From the NCBI GenBank assembly GCA_031472005.1, contig PZJY01000006.1:558001-622000 (forward strand): a DNA stretch of 64,000 bases, in the 5' to 3' direction. Shown piece by piece: positions 21,638 to 33,095 of the stretch. The position numbers were made by a program, and so were the translations under genes. How positions within the stretch are numbered: position 1 is the stretch's first letter; each line of letters opens with the position of its first letter. The notes below the pieces were generated by a model. That model saw nothing but the letters and a program-made list of their open reading frames with translations, did no database searches and had not been told where the DNA came from. This DNA comes from Tetracladium setigerum (Eukaryota > Ascomycota > Leotiomycetes > Helotiales).

Positions 21638-22887
21638 TCAAGAGCCCTTGACAACCTTCTTCTCCGATCCCGAGAAAGGCAGTTTCGGCAAGCTTTTAAT
21701 TTTTATCCCGAACTTCCCGACTCCGTTTCTATTTGCTGATCCATTTACTCTCTCAGAGGAAGGACGGCTTTTGTCTTCAAGACTTTCGTCACGCAGAGCA
21801 GCACTCAACCCAATTTGATCCTCTGCTCCGACTCCCGCAGCATAAACAGGAAATTCACCTTCGCGATGCTCAGCCAACACAGTCGTATCTTCTTTCTTGT
21901 TAAGGTGGTTCCCTTCCGGTGCGGATGATTGAGTCGTACCATCTAGTTTCATGGCACCCAATCGCTGAAGAACACTCTTGAAATCATCCAGAAGGATATT
22001 ATCAGTCAAGCATTTGAAAACCAGAGCGAATTTCCAGTAGGGGTTTATTCTGTTACAGGTCAATCACTTTCTCTTCCCTTCTTAAAAAATGAAGTAGCAC
22101 GTACCCATCGGTGATACTCAATGGCTTCACAATCGTCGACAGAATATCCACGATCGTGAAAGCAACTGCGAGGAAAATGGCAACAAGCATGATTCCAAAC
22201 CGCGGGATTTCCGAATCAATTTGATGACGTTCAAGCTATAACTTTTGCTGATGACGTGAAACAAGGTTATACAGCTGAAAATCCACCAGGGGTCTCTAAA
22301 AAGTGGTTCATATGGTCTCACGTTCGCGTAAAGTCTGCTGAGGTTATTGAAGAAGCGGAAATTGTTGTAGATCTCGAAGATCAGAGGTGGAATTGTCATG
22401 GCAAGGGTGGTAAGATAGACATAACGGACCCATTTCGAATAGGTCGGGGCGAAGAAAGGTTGCGGACCGCAGAAGAAAGGTTTGATTTTCATCCAGGCGA
22501 CGACGTTATGAGTGAAATAGGAGCAGTAGAGAAGAGCTGCTGTGGAGCTCAGGTAGTAGCCGTAGCCATCGAAATTCATAAAGCAGAATGTTCCATGAGA
22601 CATGGCGAGTAAGAGCTGTCTCGGCGTCAGTTTTTGAGTTCATCGGATGTCATCATGACTAGACTGTAGTAGAGACAACTTACTTCAAGCAAAATCAACT
22701 TGTGGAGAAGTGCCCCTTTTCTCATATTTGCGATGGTGATAATCGCCATGATTAATAGCGCCCCAAACATAAATCCCTCGCCCCATGCTTCGAGAATGTA
22801 TGCCTCGACGTTGTTGACATCGCGCCAATTGCCAAAGGTCGCCGGTGGAGAACGTATTTGTAGAATGGAGGTGATTATTGGAGCCAT
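21638..22887 (-). pseudogene. Seven-helix integral membrane protein with one-base frameshift
   Basis: Exons 22887-22684, 22615-22105 and 22049-21638 with GTAAGT and GTACGT donors. The text shows about seven hydrophobic helices (EGFMFGALLIMAIITIANM; LSSTAALLYCSYFTHNVVAW; FGIMLVAIFLAVAFTIVDIL; WKFALVFKCLTDNILLDDF) and a polar 100-residue cytosolic tail. It resembles a widespread fungal family of uncharacterised integral membrane proteins containing a PRFG motif. Exon 2 changes frame near 22204-22213: VIKLIRK is in one frame and IPRFGIML in the next. The exon sum is 1127 nt, and adding one base gives 1128, exactly 376 codons, with both later splice junctions in phase. So a single base appears to be missing. 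All helices and splice sites look intact otherwise. Confidence 0.7.
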
Positions 22888-23827
22888 GCTGTTGGATACA
22901 TACTACATGTTCGATTATTATGGATGACAATAAGGAGTTTGAGCACTCGTGTTGGAGAAATGATGAGGCTTATGCTTGGAGATGAAGGTGACGTCGTATT
23001 ACCCATGAACCCAGCCTATTTTGATGGAGCCTGTTGGCGATGCCGGGAATTGGTTACTGGAGCTAATTTACAGGGCACAAGTGGTGCCATGGGGAAACCC
23101 CAACCAGCCTGTCACCTGTCAGTATTTCCCCAGGGGGAAGGATCAACTGAGGCTGAGGATTCTCGCAAACGCCCCATAGGCTTCCAGAAGGTATTTTCGT
23201 AAAGTTAAAAGTTTCAGAAAATATTAGGCACCAAATCAATATAGATTCTTACTTGTTGAGCGCTCTAACTTCTGCGTCTGTGTAGGTCACAGGGAACATA
23301 TTCTATTTCAGGATGTTAAACGCCTCGTATATCAGGCACCAACTCTACCTTTTTTTTGATAGGTAGGTATCAAGCAAGAGAGCACTCTTTCCTACTGCCT
23401 GTTTTGAACTATATGCATCAAGTCAATTATATTGCCTTGCTGACTAATTCTCTTCTACTGGTTAACTTAATTGCTCTTGACTCTCGTTCTTTCTTCATCT
23501 TTTGCGCCAAGATCGGACTCGATACAATTCATCAGTTGAGACCCACAATATCAAGGGCTCTACGTTTGGCTCAATTCACTGGAACAATTCAATCAAGTGT
23601 GAAGACGGCTCACATTGTCCTTTGAGTAGTTGGTTAACAACTGAACAAGAGATGGCATCATGGCGGGTCAGAAGGCATGAAGGCCTCAGCACCAGCAATT
23701 TGCATATACTCATATGCACGCCCTCTACAGAGAAATTCTGGAGAACGCATGCTACATCCACATGCCGTTCCGCTTGGTGAATAATCGAGCCGCGTTATTC
23801 ACAATTACTGAATACCTATACTTCGAC
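22888..23827. other. Intergenic
   Basis: No supported gene. Lies between the start of the membrane-protein gene and the 3' end of the HET gene; short frames only. Confidence 0.5.
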
Positions 23828-26185
23828 CTACACCAGTATAACAGGCTCCCATTGTGGGTTGACACTGCCCCACGCTTCAGGAGTAACCTGACCCAGAGTA
23901 ACCCGCGAGTGCACATTATCAGTACAACTTGTGATCATCACAACAATACTCCACGGTTTCCCAGACCGGTAAAACGGATGCTTACCAGACCAAAAGAGCT
24001 CCGAATTCTGCTTACCCATGTGATTGGCGGCCAGCACAATAACATGATAAGATGCGCCAACCGTGAGAGATTTCGCCACAAAGTCCTTATGCATCAGTGC
24101 TGCTTCGCCAACGAGCTTGTCATTCTTGTCGTACAGACCAAGCCCGACATGAGTTTCGGTGTCGTTGTTTGATGAGAGCAGCACGTCAAGGCGGAGGATG
24201 GCGACGGTAGTGTTGAAAACGACACTATGGGGGTATTTTAGTGCTCTGGCCTGGGTCTCTTCATCAATCTCACGACGCTTCAGCGATTCCAATGGTCCAT
24301 GGATAAAGCGTGACCATAGACCAACAGGGTCTTCTCCACCTCGTTGTCTCCAATGGGTATTGTGCAATATCTGATCTTGTATACTGACTTCTCCGTCCTC
24401 TCGTAAAACTCGATCCTCAAACCAGAGTCTGTCTTCCGGCAATCTCCGGAGAATCGGCTTAGAAGTCGATGTCAAATCGCAGTAGAAAGGTGCGATAAGT
24501 TGCCCGAAGGCAAAATTGTTTCGTATGTTAACAAAGCTAAATGGGGCAGGTGAAGTAGAACCAAAAGAGCACAGTCCGTCCCACGATGCCCATGACCATG
24601 TGGGAATTCCTTCTGGATCGTTGGTCCGTCCAATAGTGCCCATATAACCCCAAAGCAAGCCACGCACGAAGTGTCTCTCAGGAATTCCAAACAAGGCTTG
24701 AGTATTTGCAAGGGCACAAGCGACATTATTCACACCCGCGAAGGCGTTCAGAATATCGCTTCGAAACCCAAGCTGACGAGGAGAGTAATTTTCGATCATA
24801 TCGCTGAAGAGATTGAAATATGATCCATAATAAGACTCCTGTTGTCGGAGGGTGGTCTCATATCCGTGGCTCGCTCCCCTGCGGAATGACTGCCCGCGTT
24901 GTAGACTAATCTCTTGTCTCCTAGCCCAAGTTTCAATGTCCTCGCCATCATCGAAGCAGCTGATGTAGACTTGGCCACGGCTGAAGAAGATATGCTTTCG
25001 GGAGAGAACCCTCTCTTGATAAGTCCAGCCTCTTGTGTTCCATTCACATCGCTCAATGGTTTGGTAAAGTGTCTTGGGGGATGCTCCCACCATCTTTCCA
25101 TCTATACCCAAGTACCAGCTCACGTTCTTGAGGTCCCGAGAGCGAGGCCTGCTAGAGGTGCCAGGCAAACCAGCTCCCACATCATCCACGGAAGCCACAA
25201 TGGTGACTTCGGCAAGTTGGTATATAGCGTCCATGGCTTCAATCTGAGCTATTTTGTTCACAAAGTCATCCTGCACGATGCAAAAACGATCTATCCAAAC
25301 ATACTGGAGCCCCATGTCAATGCACAATTGCATAGCATCGAAAACAACTTCTGGAATCAAGTCGTGCCGCAAGGAGCCAGGTTTCTCGAGGTCGCTTAAG
25401 TTGCTCTGTTGCAGCAAGATATCACGATCTGGGTGGGCTGTTGCTGTTTTCCACTGGTAACTGAGAGCCACATATGGTGCCCGCTCAGGTGCCTCAACTA
25501 CACAACGTCGAGTGGTGTCTATGAGCCGAAATCCTTTTGGAATCTGGGATTGTGTAATCGGTTGATTGCATTTCTCGGAGTGGGAAGTCTGACAATTGTT
25601 TAGCCATTGCCGCAGGGCCGTCGCATTGCAAAACCTCCGGTCCCAGGTTGCTACTTGCCGAAGTCCTTTGGTCGATTGAACATATGAGAGTTCCATCTCT
25701 AAAACAAGCGGCGTAAATACCGACTTGAGCTTTACACAGATAGGCAGAAGACATCTTGTGATAGGTTTCAGGCTTTGATCAGAACTATCGTAGAAACGAA
25801 AAGGCCTCCATGTAGCAATTTCGATGCCATCAGTTGCTCTGTAACCTGCGTCTTTGAGCGCAACACCAACATAGGCACAAAGGAGACATTTCTTTGTCGG
25901 CGAGTAAAACTCAGAAGAATTAAAGTGCAGATCTTGAAGCCCCTGATCAAATCCCTCATAGCCAGACATATCGACCGGTCCAGGACCCGAGACAAATATT
26001 TCCGGGTGGATTTTGGCGTACAGGGGATCAAGACAAACAGCGACATGCGATAAATCGTCCCATGGTTGGCAAGCATGGCACAGTAGAGGATTCTGAGATG
26101 TTCTGTCGTAAAACTCACATCCTTTCTCGCATTCAGGTTTTGTAACTACTTCATTGGGTCCAGATTGGCTGTTGGAGTAATCCAT
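23828..26185 (-). CDS. HET-domain protein (heterokaryon incompatibility type)
   Basis: Single exon of 785 aa from ATG 26185; the open frame extends a little upstream but without an ATG. The HET domain spans roughly residues 240-415 and shows its usual blocks: YVALSYQW, LCIDMGLQYVWIDRFCIVQDD, IAQIEAMDAIYQLAEVTIVA and RGWTYQERVLSRKHIFFS. HET proteins trigger programmed cell death after fusion of genetically different hyphae. The N-terminal 70 residues hold clustered Cys (CEKGCEF, LCHACQPWDD) that could bind metal. No NACHT, WD or ankyrin region follows, so it is a stand-alone HET protein, one of the large polymorphic family. The C-terminal part has no recognised domain. Frame is clean over 2.4 kb. 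Confidence 0.93.
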   Translation of the reverse strand: MDYSNSQSGPNEVVTKPECEKGCEFYDRTSQNPLLCHACQPWDDLSHVAVCLDPLYAKIHPEIFVSGPGPVDMSGYEGFDQGLQDLHFNSSEFYSPTKKCLLCAYVGVALKDAGYRATDGIEIATWRPFRFYDSSDQSLKPITRCLLPICVKLKSVFTPLVLEMELSYVQSTKGLRQVATWDRRFCNATALRQWLNNCQTSHSEKCNQPITQSQIPKGFRLIDTTRRCVVEAPERAPYVALSYQWKTATAHPDRDILLQQSNLSDLEKPGSLRHDLIPEVVFDAMQLCIDMGLQYVWIDRFCIVQDDFVNKIAQIEAMDAIYQLAEVTIVASVDDVGAGLPGTSSRPRSRDLKNVSWYLGIDGKMVGASPKTLYQTIERCEWNTRGWTYQERVLSRKHIFFSRGQVYISCFDDGEDIETWARRQEISLQRGQSFRRGASHGYETTLRQQESYYGSYFNLFSDMIENYSPRQLGFRSDILNAFAGVNNVACALANTQALFGIPERHFVRGLLWGYMGTIGRTNDPEGIPTWSWASWDGLCSFGSTSPAPFSFVNIRNNFAFGQLIAPFYCDLTSTSKPILRRLPEDRLWFEDRVLREDGEVSIQDQILHNTHWRQRGGEDPVGLWSRFIHGPLESLKRREIDEETQARALKYPHSVVFNTTVAILRLDVLLSSNNDTETHVGLGLYDKNDKLVGEAALMHKDFVAKSLTVGASYHVIVLAANHMGKQNSELFWSGKHPFYRSGKPWSIVVMITSCTDNVHSRVTLGQVTPEAWGSVNPQWEPVILV

Positions 26186-26844
26186 GTTGACAGTGGTCCT
26201 TGGAATACCGTATTCTAAAGGCGGATAGTGAGACAGCAAAGCTAAAGTGTTTTATATCTCAGCAGCAAAGAGGTGCGAGTTTAAGGTCATGCCTTGTTGG
26301 CATAACTGACGATGTCACCCTTACCATGTGTCCAGTCGAGGTAAGGCTGCCATGCTGGCTGTCACGTGAAGTCGAGAGATAGCTCGTCCGCCTGACTGAG
26401 TATTTCAGAAATCTCATAATCGACGTTGACAAGTCGATAGTCTGACTAGAAGTTTCAATAAGTTAAGTGTAGTGGATAAACGCACTTGACCACCTTTCAT
26501 TCGTACACTCTCACAAGTTCGTTGGGAGATCATGGAAAGGATATGATCGCCAGATGTACACCACCACATGAAAACAAAATTATTGAGGAAAGCTAAGCTT
26601 TGGAAAGCATTTAGGCCTCTTCATTACAAGGTACCTCTAGTTTGTCTCTCCACGCAGGAATACATCTGTCCCCTTTTGTTCACACGCCCAACTCATTTCA
26701 GACACTATCACGTGATCAATTTCGCTAACGAGAGCTTGTGCTGGACCTCGGCTTCGGGATGATCTCAAACCTGCTCCTCTTTCTCAACCGTCAACCAAAA
26801 CTATCACAGCCACTCTATTTCCCAAGACCTTCTCTTTCCCACTG
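26186..26844. other. Divergent intergenic region
   Basis: Separates the HET gene from the HAD-type gene and should contain both promoters. Contains an exact ATCACGTGAT palindrome at 26707-26716 and another CACGTG at 26363-26368. Confidence 0.5.
26707..26716. promoter_or_regulatory. ATCACGTGAT palindrome
   Basis: Exact copy of the 10-bp palindrome found also at 13878 and 59181, here about 130 bp upstream of the HAD-type gene start. Candidate bHLH site. Confidence 0.45.
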
Positions 26845-28188
26845 ATGTTTGAACAAGAATATCCTGTAGAATTGGTATTAGACAGCATTGATTCTATGAT
26901 GGCCTCGTTGAAGCAACCAAAGGTTTTGTAAGTTGAGCTCGCTTCACTCGAGTGGTGGTTGAAAAACAATATTAATTACATCGCAGACTTTTCGATATTG
27001 GCGGCGTTTGTGTGAGTTTTGATCTCTTCCGTAATCAAAGTCTCCATCCATTTGAAATGAATTTTCTGTACTTTTCGTTTGCTTTCGGACTATCGACGAG
27101 GTGGGATTTCCGCACCTCAATCGACCACATCGTCAGGGTTTAAAATTACTACTATACAGATATTTCCTTGGTTGTGCTGTCCTTATGCATTCATGTAACA
27201 ATACTCTGTACATATGCTGCAGTAAAAACTAATGCGAGTAACTGGTCTGGCTGTTGGTACTTTGTATTGGGAAGGTTCGGCAGCGGATTAGAATACATAA
27301 TCTGTATTCTTGAAACGATACACCCACCACATACCACCCAATAACATCAAATACTTATTTGCTAATTCCTTTAGGTCGTATCTCCATTCCAAGCCATCTT
27401 AGACTATGAACTATCCCACAACATCCCCCCAGGCTGGGTCAACAACTGCATCTCCAAATCCAAACCAAACGGCTTCTGGCAGCGTCTCGAACGAGGAGAA
27501 CTTCTCATGAATGAGGACTGGTTTTCAGGGTTCTCATCCGACCTCCACCAGCAACACCTTTGGTACCGACTTTCCCCCAATCTTTTATTCTAGCTGACCC
27601 CTCCGTTCCCTCCCACAGGGAAGATTTCTACACACGCCAAGCCCTCAAAAACTCCCTCCCATCTGCAATCCCACCTCTCCCCAAAGTAGATGCAGAGTGG
27701 CTCTTCTGGGAAATGATGCGTGCGTCCCGTGCTCCAGATCCTTGGATGTATCCTGCTCTTCTGGCGCTTAAGCGTTCCCAAAAATACATCATCGCCGCTC
27801 TCTCCAACACCGTAATCTTTCCTCCAACCCACCCTTATTCACAAGTCGGCGCCCAAGAAATCCGCAACATATTTGACGTTTTCATCTCCTCCGCACATGT
27901 TGGTTTGCGAAAACCAGATTCAGAGATTTATGATTTGGCCTTGAGGGAGGTTGATGCCTTTTCAAGAGGTAAAGGCGAGGCGGGGTAGAGGCGGAGGAGG
28001 TGCTGTTTTTGGATGATATCGGGGAGAACTTGAAGGCTGGGAAGAAGAAGGGTTTCAGAACTTTGAAAGTTGAATTGGGGAGGGCGTTTGAGGCTGTGGA
28101 TGAGTTGGAGAGAGTAACGGGGTTGAAACTTGCTGGTAATCATCCAAGAATTCCGGTCGAGCCCAAGATTTCACGGGCGAAATTGTGA
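26845..28188 (+). pseudogene. HAD-superfamily hydrolase with one-base frameshift
   Basis: Exons 26845-26927, 26987-27011, 27375-27562 and 27619-28188, all with GT-AG introns; the second intron is 363 bp. Motif I is LLFDIGGVCV, motif II lies at IIAALSNT, the motif III Lys is probably in GLRKPDSEIYDLAL, and motif IV is VLFLDDIGEN. This is the order of the haloacid dehalogenase fold as in the N-terminal domain of epoxide hydrolases and ACAD10-like phosphatases. The frame changes at a run of four G (27982-27985): upstream text ends at TAG, while the next frame starts VEAEEVLFLDD. The exon sum of 866 nt plus one base gives 289 codons. So motif IV is lost unless one G is restored. Substrate unknown. 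Confidence 0.75.
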
Positions 28189-28581
28189 TAAGCTTTCGAT
28201 GGAGATTGTTGTGATGGATTACCTCTCCCAGCAGCTTTAAATCAAGCCCATGTCCTCCTCTGTCTGACATATTCATTTGGATAATTCGAGAGGGATCAAG
28301 TTGTTGATTGTGGCAAGTGGCATATGTCATGTTTCAAGGGTATTGCTTGAAATGATACTGGAGACAAGGATGTAGGTCACGGATCAGGAGCGCGATTGTT
28401 CCGTAACTCAAACCCTTATGACAGGAACTTTGAGGTAGGAGGATCTCGGTACATTTTTAGGAACAAAGACGACGCATTATGTTTACTTCCAAAATGTGTT
28501 TTGTTCTACAGCTTTTATGTCCCAAAGGCCCCGATTTCTCCACATTAATGACCCCCGCCTTTCAAATCTCAACCCATTTCT
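28189..28581. other. Convergent intergenic region
   Basis: Short 3'-to-3' spacer between the HAD-type gene and the minus-strand secreted-protein gene; nothing else seen. Confidence 0.5.
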
Positions 28582-29045
28582 TATGCAGGAGTAGTGCTCA
28601 ATCCACAGGCCGATCCTCTGGTTGTGAGAGTGGCTCCATAATACTGCCAGATGTTGAAGTTGTTTGGTCCAGCGCAAGACAGGCAATCAGTGTAGTTGAT
28701 CAAGAAAGGAATCGCAGTGCAGTAGTTGGCTTCACGTCCTTGTTGAACAGCGGTGCCTTTGATACGTCAGTATAATTGAGTAGCGTGCCAACGGGGACGG
28801 GTGCAACAAACCGCAAGCGAGATGGCAGTTGTAGAGGGGAGTGCCGGGTTCTTGACGCTTAAGAAGAGCAAGGTTGATAGCATCTTCATCATGGAGGAGG
28901 GGAGAGGCAGTGACGGCAGAGATGCTAGAGATTGTTTTGACGGTTAGTTTATGAGGAGGGGATAACGTAGTGGATGGGTTGGTGGGTCAGGAAGATGATC
29001 GTACAGGGTGGCCACGAGGGCAAAGGTGGAGGATGTGAAACGCAT
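28582..29045 (-). CDS. Small secreted Cys-rich protein with dibasic processing site
   Basis: Three exons, 29045-29005, 28924-28812 and 28757-28582 (introns 80 and 54 bp, the second with a TACTGAC branch site), give 109 aa. Residues 1-20 (MRFTSSTFALVATLISAVTA) are a signal peptide. A short pro-region ends in LALLKRQ, a Kex2-type Lys-Arg site. The mature part of about 70 residues has six Cys: NCHLACG, ANYCTAI, TDCLSCAG and SACGLS, plus one NYT sequon and a NIWQYYG motif. The pattern fits a family of small secreted proteins found in plant-associated ascomycetes; I know no function for it. The even Cys count suggests three disulphides. The longest single frame here is only about 60 codons, so automatic ORF calling would miss it. 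Confidence 0.75.
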
Positions 29046-30715
29046 TTTGCTTGATGTATGTGAAGTTTTGTTTGCAAAAGAGCAGAGTAAATGAATAAAT
29101 GCTGATGCTATTGAGTACTTGACGAAAATAAATCATACTTTGACGGGATTTTCGGTCCCCTTTATACAACTAGCCAAGCATAACGAGGATAAATTTTTCG
29201 CTGTCACAGTTCTCAATTTCCCTAGCAATAATGCAGACCCCAAATCCCCCACTATTTCGAGTTGTCTCACGAACTCCCAAGGCCGACAAACGGACGCAAA
29301 AATCGTCGCTCCGCTGAAGAATATAGTCCCTTGTTGATTTTGGCACTGCTCATTCGATGGGGTGAGCCAAGCGTTCTTATCTGATGATCGGATTACAATT
29401 ATTGTGGAGTCCATGCTTTGGGCCAAGATGTGCCTAGCATGGAATGAACTTCCCATTTGATGGATAATGGCGGATGATATAGTTCCCTTCGGGATATGAG
29501 GTGAGGAGAAAGTTGATAAAGACGAGGATTGTCAGACCACCGGGAGGGGTGAGAAAATAGGAAAGTAGGCCTGGAGAAGAGTGTATACAGGGCACATCGG
29601 ACAGCATCCCACATCTGCTGAAGAGTTCTCAAGATTCTGGCCTGGTTTAGGTAAAACATGGCAAATGGAACGTCTTTACATCAGAAGGATGATAAACTAT
29701 CTTTCGGTTATAGACTACGAAGTAATAACAGTTCCCATTCTGCGGTAATGCAAAGTACAACGGGCCCGAAATCAGACGAGTGTGCATAATGCGCTCCTGG
29801 ATCTCGTTTCTGCACAGCAACGTGTCGATGATCTTGACTTATTATGAGATAATTTGACTATCCTTGTAAGCAAGTCCAGGTTTGTCCTCTCCATCATTGT
29901 TTGCCCAGCCTCCACAGTGCCAATTGAGATCTCCTTCAGATCCAAGTCCTACATTTCGAGCCCAACCCGGGTAACCCCTCCACGAGGAAATTTGATATTG
30001 GGCAGAGATCTGACCATGCATTCTCTAGATGTGACAAAAGTTTAGATCTCAAGAACGAGTAAGAATAATTGGCAGCACTATGTCAGTTACTGGGTGGAAT
30101 AGTATGTCAGATCTTGATCAAACTAATCAATGGCATTTATTGAACAAGCTCAGATGTTTCTACTTGACCAGGTAGAAATTGAGAAGTATGAGAAGGTCTT
30201 CAAAAAACTTATGTTCAGAAGTCTCCAAATTCTCACTTAATTGGGGGAGGAATATTTGGGAGGCTGCCCATCATCGAACTTTCCTTTCTCAGGGGATGTT
30301 GCCCTAGGTTCGGTTCAGAGCTAAATTCGTGGGAATGACGCTCCAAGAAGTATCAAAACAGGAATCTGGACGAGGTTATCCAGATTCCAAGTTTACTCCA
30401 TCAAATCTACAGTTTTTACTCGAATAGCCAACTCTGCTTCAATCAAGCCTCACCTCTCACATCAACTATCACTCACGCTCAAACTTCTCCCTCCAACCGC
30501 GACCCCTCCGTCTCGAGCTAGATCATCTAAATCTCAAATACCTTCGAATCCATCATAATACCACTCTCAATCATACTTCCGCTCTCACTCAAGTCTCGCT
30601 ATTCCAAGTCAACACTAGCTGAGCATATTTTCTCAATCCAACCAGCTGATTACAACCGCACCCCGCCGTTCTCAATCAAGAACAACGCTTCGTAACCCAA
30701 AACCTACCGACAAAC
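29046..30715. other. Long intergenic region (1.7 kb)
   Basis: No supported gene on either strand. The last 300 bases are CA/CT-rich with very long pyrimidine stretches, as in a fungal 5' leader for the gene at 30716. Confidence 0.5.
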
Positions 30716-31069
30716 ATGTCCACGCTCGCAAAATCGGAGCGCACGCTCGCAGAATCGGAAGCACTTCGGGCTGCATTCTGTGAAAAGTATGGGATAATGG
30801 ATGAGCGAAACGAAGAGGTTAAGGAGGACGAAAGACTCAGAAAGGAAAAAGAGGAAGATATAAAGCTAGAAAACAGCATAAGGAGCAGAGCAGGGAGAAT
30901 AAAAAGGATTCAAAAGAACTCCAAAAGAATTGAGGAGAATATGAAGAGACTGGAGGAGGAGCAGATAAAGCATTACCAACGGTAACGCATCCGGAAGGAG
31001 GAGATGGATTCAGTCGGAGAGGCCGGAGGTGAATCGGAGGAGGCTGGCTACGAAGGCTCGGGGAAATGA
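30716..31069 (+). CDS. Small Glu/Lys-rich coiled-coil protein, internal TAA
   Basis: ATG at 30716 (ACATGTCC) opens a frame of 89 codons to TAA at 30983-30985. The protein is a near-continuous charged helix (RNEEVKEDERLRKEKEED, IKRIQKNSKRIEENMKRLEE). After the TAA the same frame runs another 27 codons with the same composition (RIRKEEMDSVGEAGGES) to TGA at 31067-31069. A CAA-to-TAA change would explain this, so the stop may be a recent nonsense mutation or simply a variable C-terminus. No family recognised. The CT-rich leader supports transcription. Confidence 0.5.
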
Positions 31070-31130
31070 GTGAGCGCGTGTTATTGATGACTCTTGAATG
31101 AATGAATACTCTCAAAGCGAGCCCATTTGC

Positions 31131-32272
31131 TCACCGCATCAACTCCTCTCCACCACTCTCCTCTATATCCATCAATTTCGTCGAATCAGCCAGACCATCT
31201 TTCAGTTCCTCACTCTCATAAGTCCTACAATCTCTTCTAACCACTGTCAAATCCTCCCAATCCAGTATCTTGATCTCCTGACTTTTAACAATTTCGATCT
31301 CCTCGTTTCCATAAACACATCCTATCTCGTCTTCAACACTATACTCCATTTCCTCCATGAGGTTTTCACGTGAGGCCCAACGAATTTCTCCCTCCACCGA
31401 AAAATCTTCTCCTTTTTCCTGGACACAGATTAGGGACTCGATGCCACCGCTACTAACGCTCTCCCAATCGTCGGCACTCTGTTCAAAATATTCATCTTCC
31501 TTAATTAACACCACTGAAACATCCTCCTTCGACAATCTGGCTTCCCCATGTTCCAAAACAACCGCATCCCAAACCACCCCGCCATCTCTCTCAACCCCCT
31601 CCAAACCCAACCGACCAACCCTCATTTCAATCTCCATCTTCTGCTTCTTCCCCACCATCTCCTCTAACATATGCTTCCTCCCCTCCCTCAAAAACGTATT
31701 CATATCTTCAATCTCCCTATCCCAAACCGTAGCACCACTCACTCTCCTTTGTCCCTTCTCTCTCAAAAGCATTTCTTCCCTTGATCCTAAATCCTTCTCC
31801 TCCAAGCCAAGGTACCCTTTTGGGTTCCGCATCTGTTGCTCTGTGAAACTCGCCCCTTCCGACATCTCTGCGAGGAACTGGGGTGTTTGAGATTCATTTG
31901 CTGCTCCATCCGGTACTGAGTTATGCGAAAATTGTCAGCGACGAAGTTCTTATATGAAAAGTACAGTGCCGCTCCATTCTTACATTCTAGACCAGCCAGC
32001 TCCCTCCTACGTAACCATGTCTCCCCTAGCATTCTCTCTAGCCCCATGATCTCCTCTTTTAGCTTCATGATATCTGCTCTTGTCCGCTGAGCTTGATAGG
32101 CTATGATTGCTCTGCGAGGAGTTCTTCTGATTGGGATATTGGCGATATTTAGGGAATGCGTTGGTGATGGTTGTTGGTGTTGTTGTCGTTCAAGCGATGA
32201 CGAGGTAGATTCTGATAGGTGTGAAATGATGATTGCGGTGGTGGTGCCGTTGAGGTTTTTCGAAGACCACAT
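31131..32272 (-). CDS. Hypothetical coiled-coil protein (357 aa)
   Basis: Exon 1 32272-31984 and exon 2 31915-31131 are joined by a 68-bp intron with donor GTAAGA, branch GCTGAC and acceptor ACTCAG. Phase agrees (289 + 785 nt = 358 codons with stop). The N-terminal 40 residues are Ser/Gln-rich. Residues about 60-95 (RTRADIMKLKEEIMGLERML) and 100-190 form coiled-coil helices. The rest is strongly acidic with DWESVSSGG and IVKSQEIKILDWEDLT. No known domain, no signal peptide. It converges with the coiled-coil gene at 30716 and the two share a charged, helical style, but I see no evidence of common descent. Confidence 0.65.
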
Positions 32273-33095
32273 TGAGATTGTGATGATTTTGATGCTGTAG
32301 ATGATAAATGATGGACTGGAAAAGAGCAGACATGGAGAGATGAGAAAGAAGTGAGATATTAAAACCAGAATTCCCAAAACGTCTTGGACTGCTGGAATGT
32401 AACTCAAATTTTCCGCCACAACAATCTAACAAAGGAAAGACCGGATTTTGACATTTCCACTTCAAGTCTTCCAGTCTCAGCCCACTAAGGCGACTCCTTT
32501 ATTCAGGCCTTGCGCACAATCACATTTCGTACCTTTGAAAAGCCCACAAAAGCTCACAAATTCCAAGCTATTGTAAAATGAGTGTAAATTGACTATGGCA
32601 ATCGCAAAAGACACTCCTAACTTGCTTAGCTCAGAGATCTATCAGTAAAACATCAGGGATGTTACAATAAATCTCCAGCGCTGTCGCATGTAGAAGATGT
32701 CTCGTAGAAAAATAATGTTTGCTATTGAATAGCCCGCATGCAGGTCAACCCTTTCCTCCGCTGACACACATATCATCCTCCACAACCAACATCTGCCAAC
32801 AAAAGCACAACCACGATGGACATTTTCTGCTCCCCTTTTCTGTGCGGGGACTTTTTGCTTGCTGAACTGGTTGATCCCCTCGTTCTGCACTGGCGTACCG
32901 ATTCAAAATCAGGCGCATGCTGATATTCTTCGATGATGAGGCCAGGTAGGTTGTGGCAATTGAGTGACCGAATGGCGGTCTGGTCGAAATAATTGTCGAC
33001 GACGGGCTGTGTACGCGCCATACTAGGGGCTAGTGTACAGAAAAGCTCTGCGTATCATCGATGCTTCCTATTGATTCAGGAACTCATAAGGTCAA
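32273..33095. other. Intergenic
   Basis: Holds the promoter of the minus-strand coiled-coil gene and the 3' UTR of UPF1. Short unsupported frames only. Confidence 0.5.
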
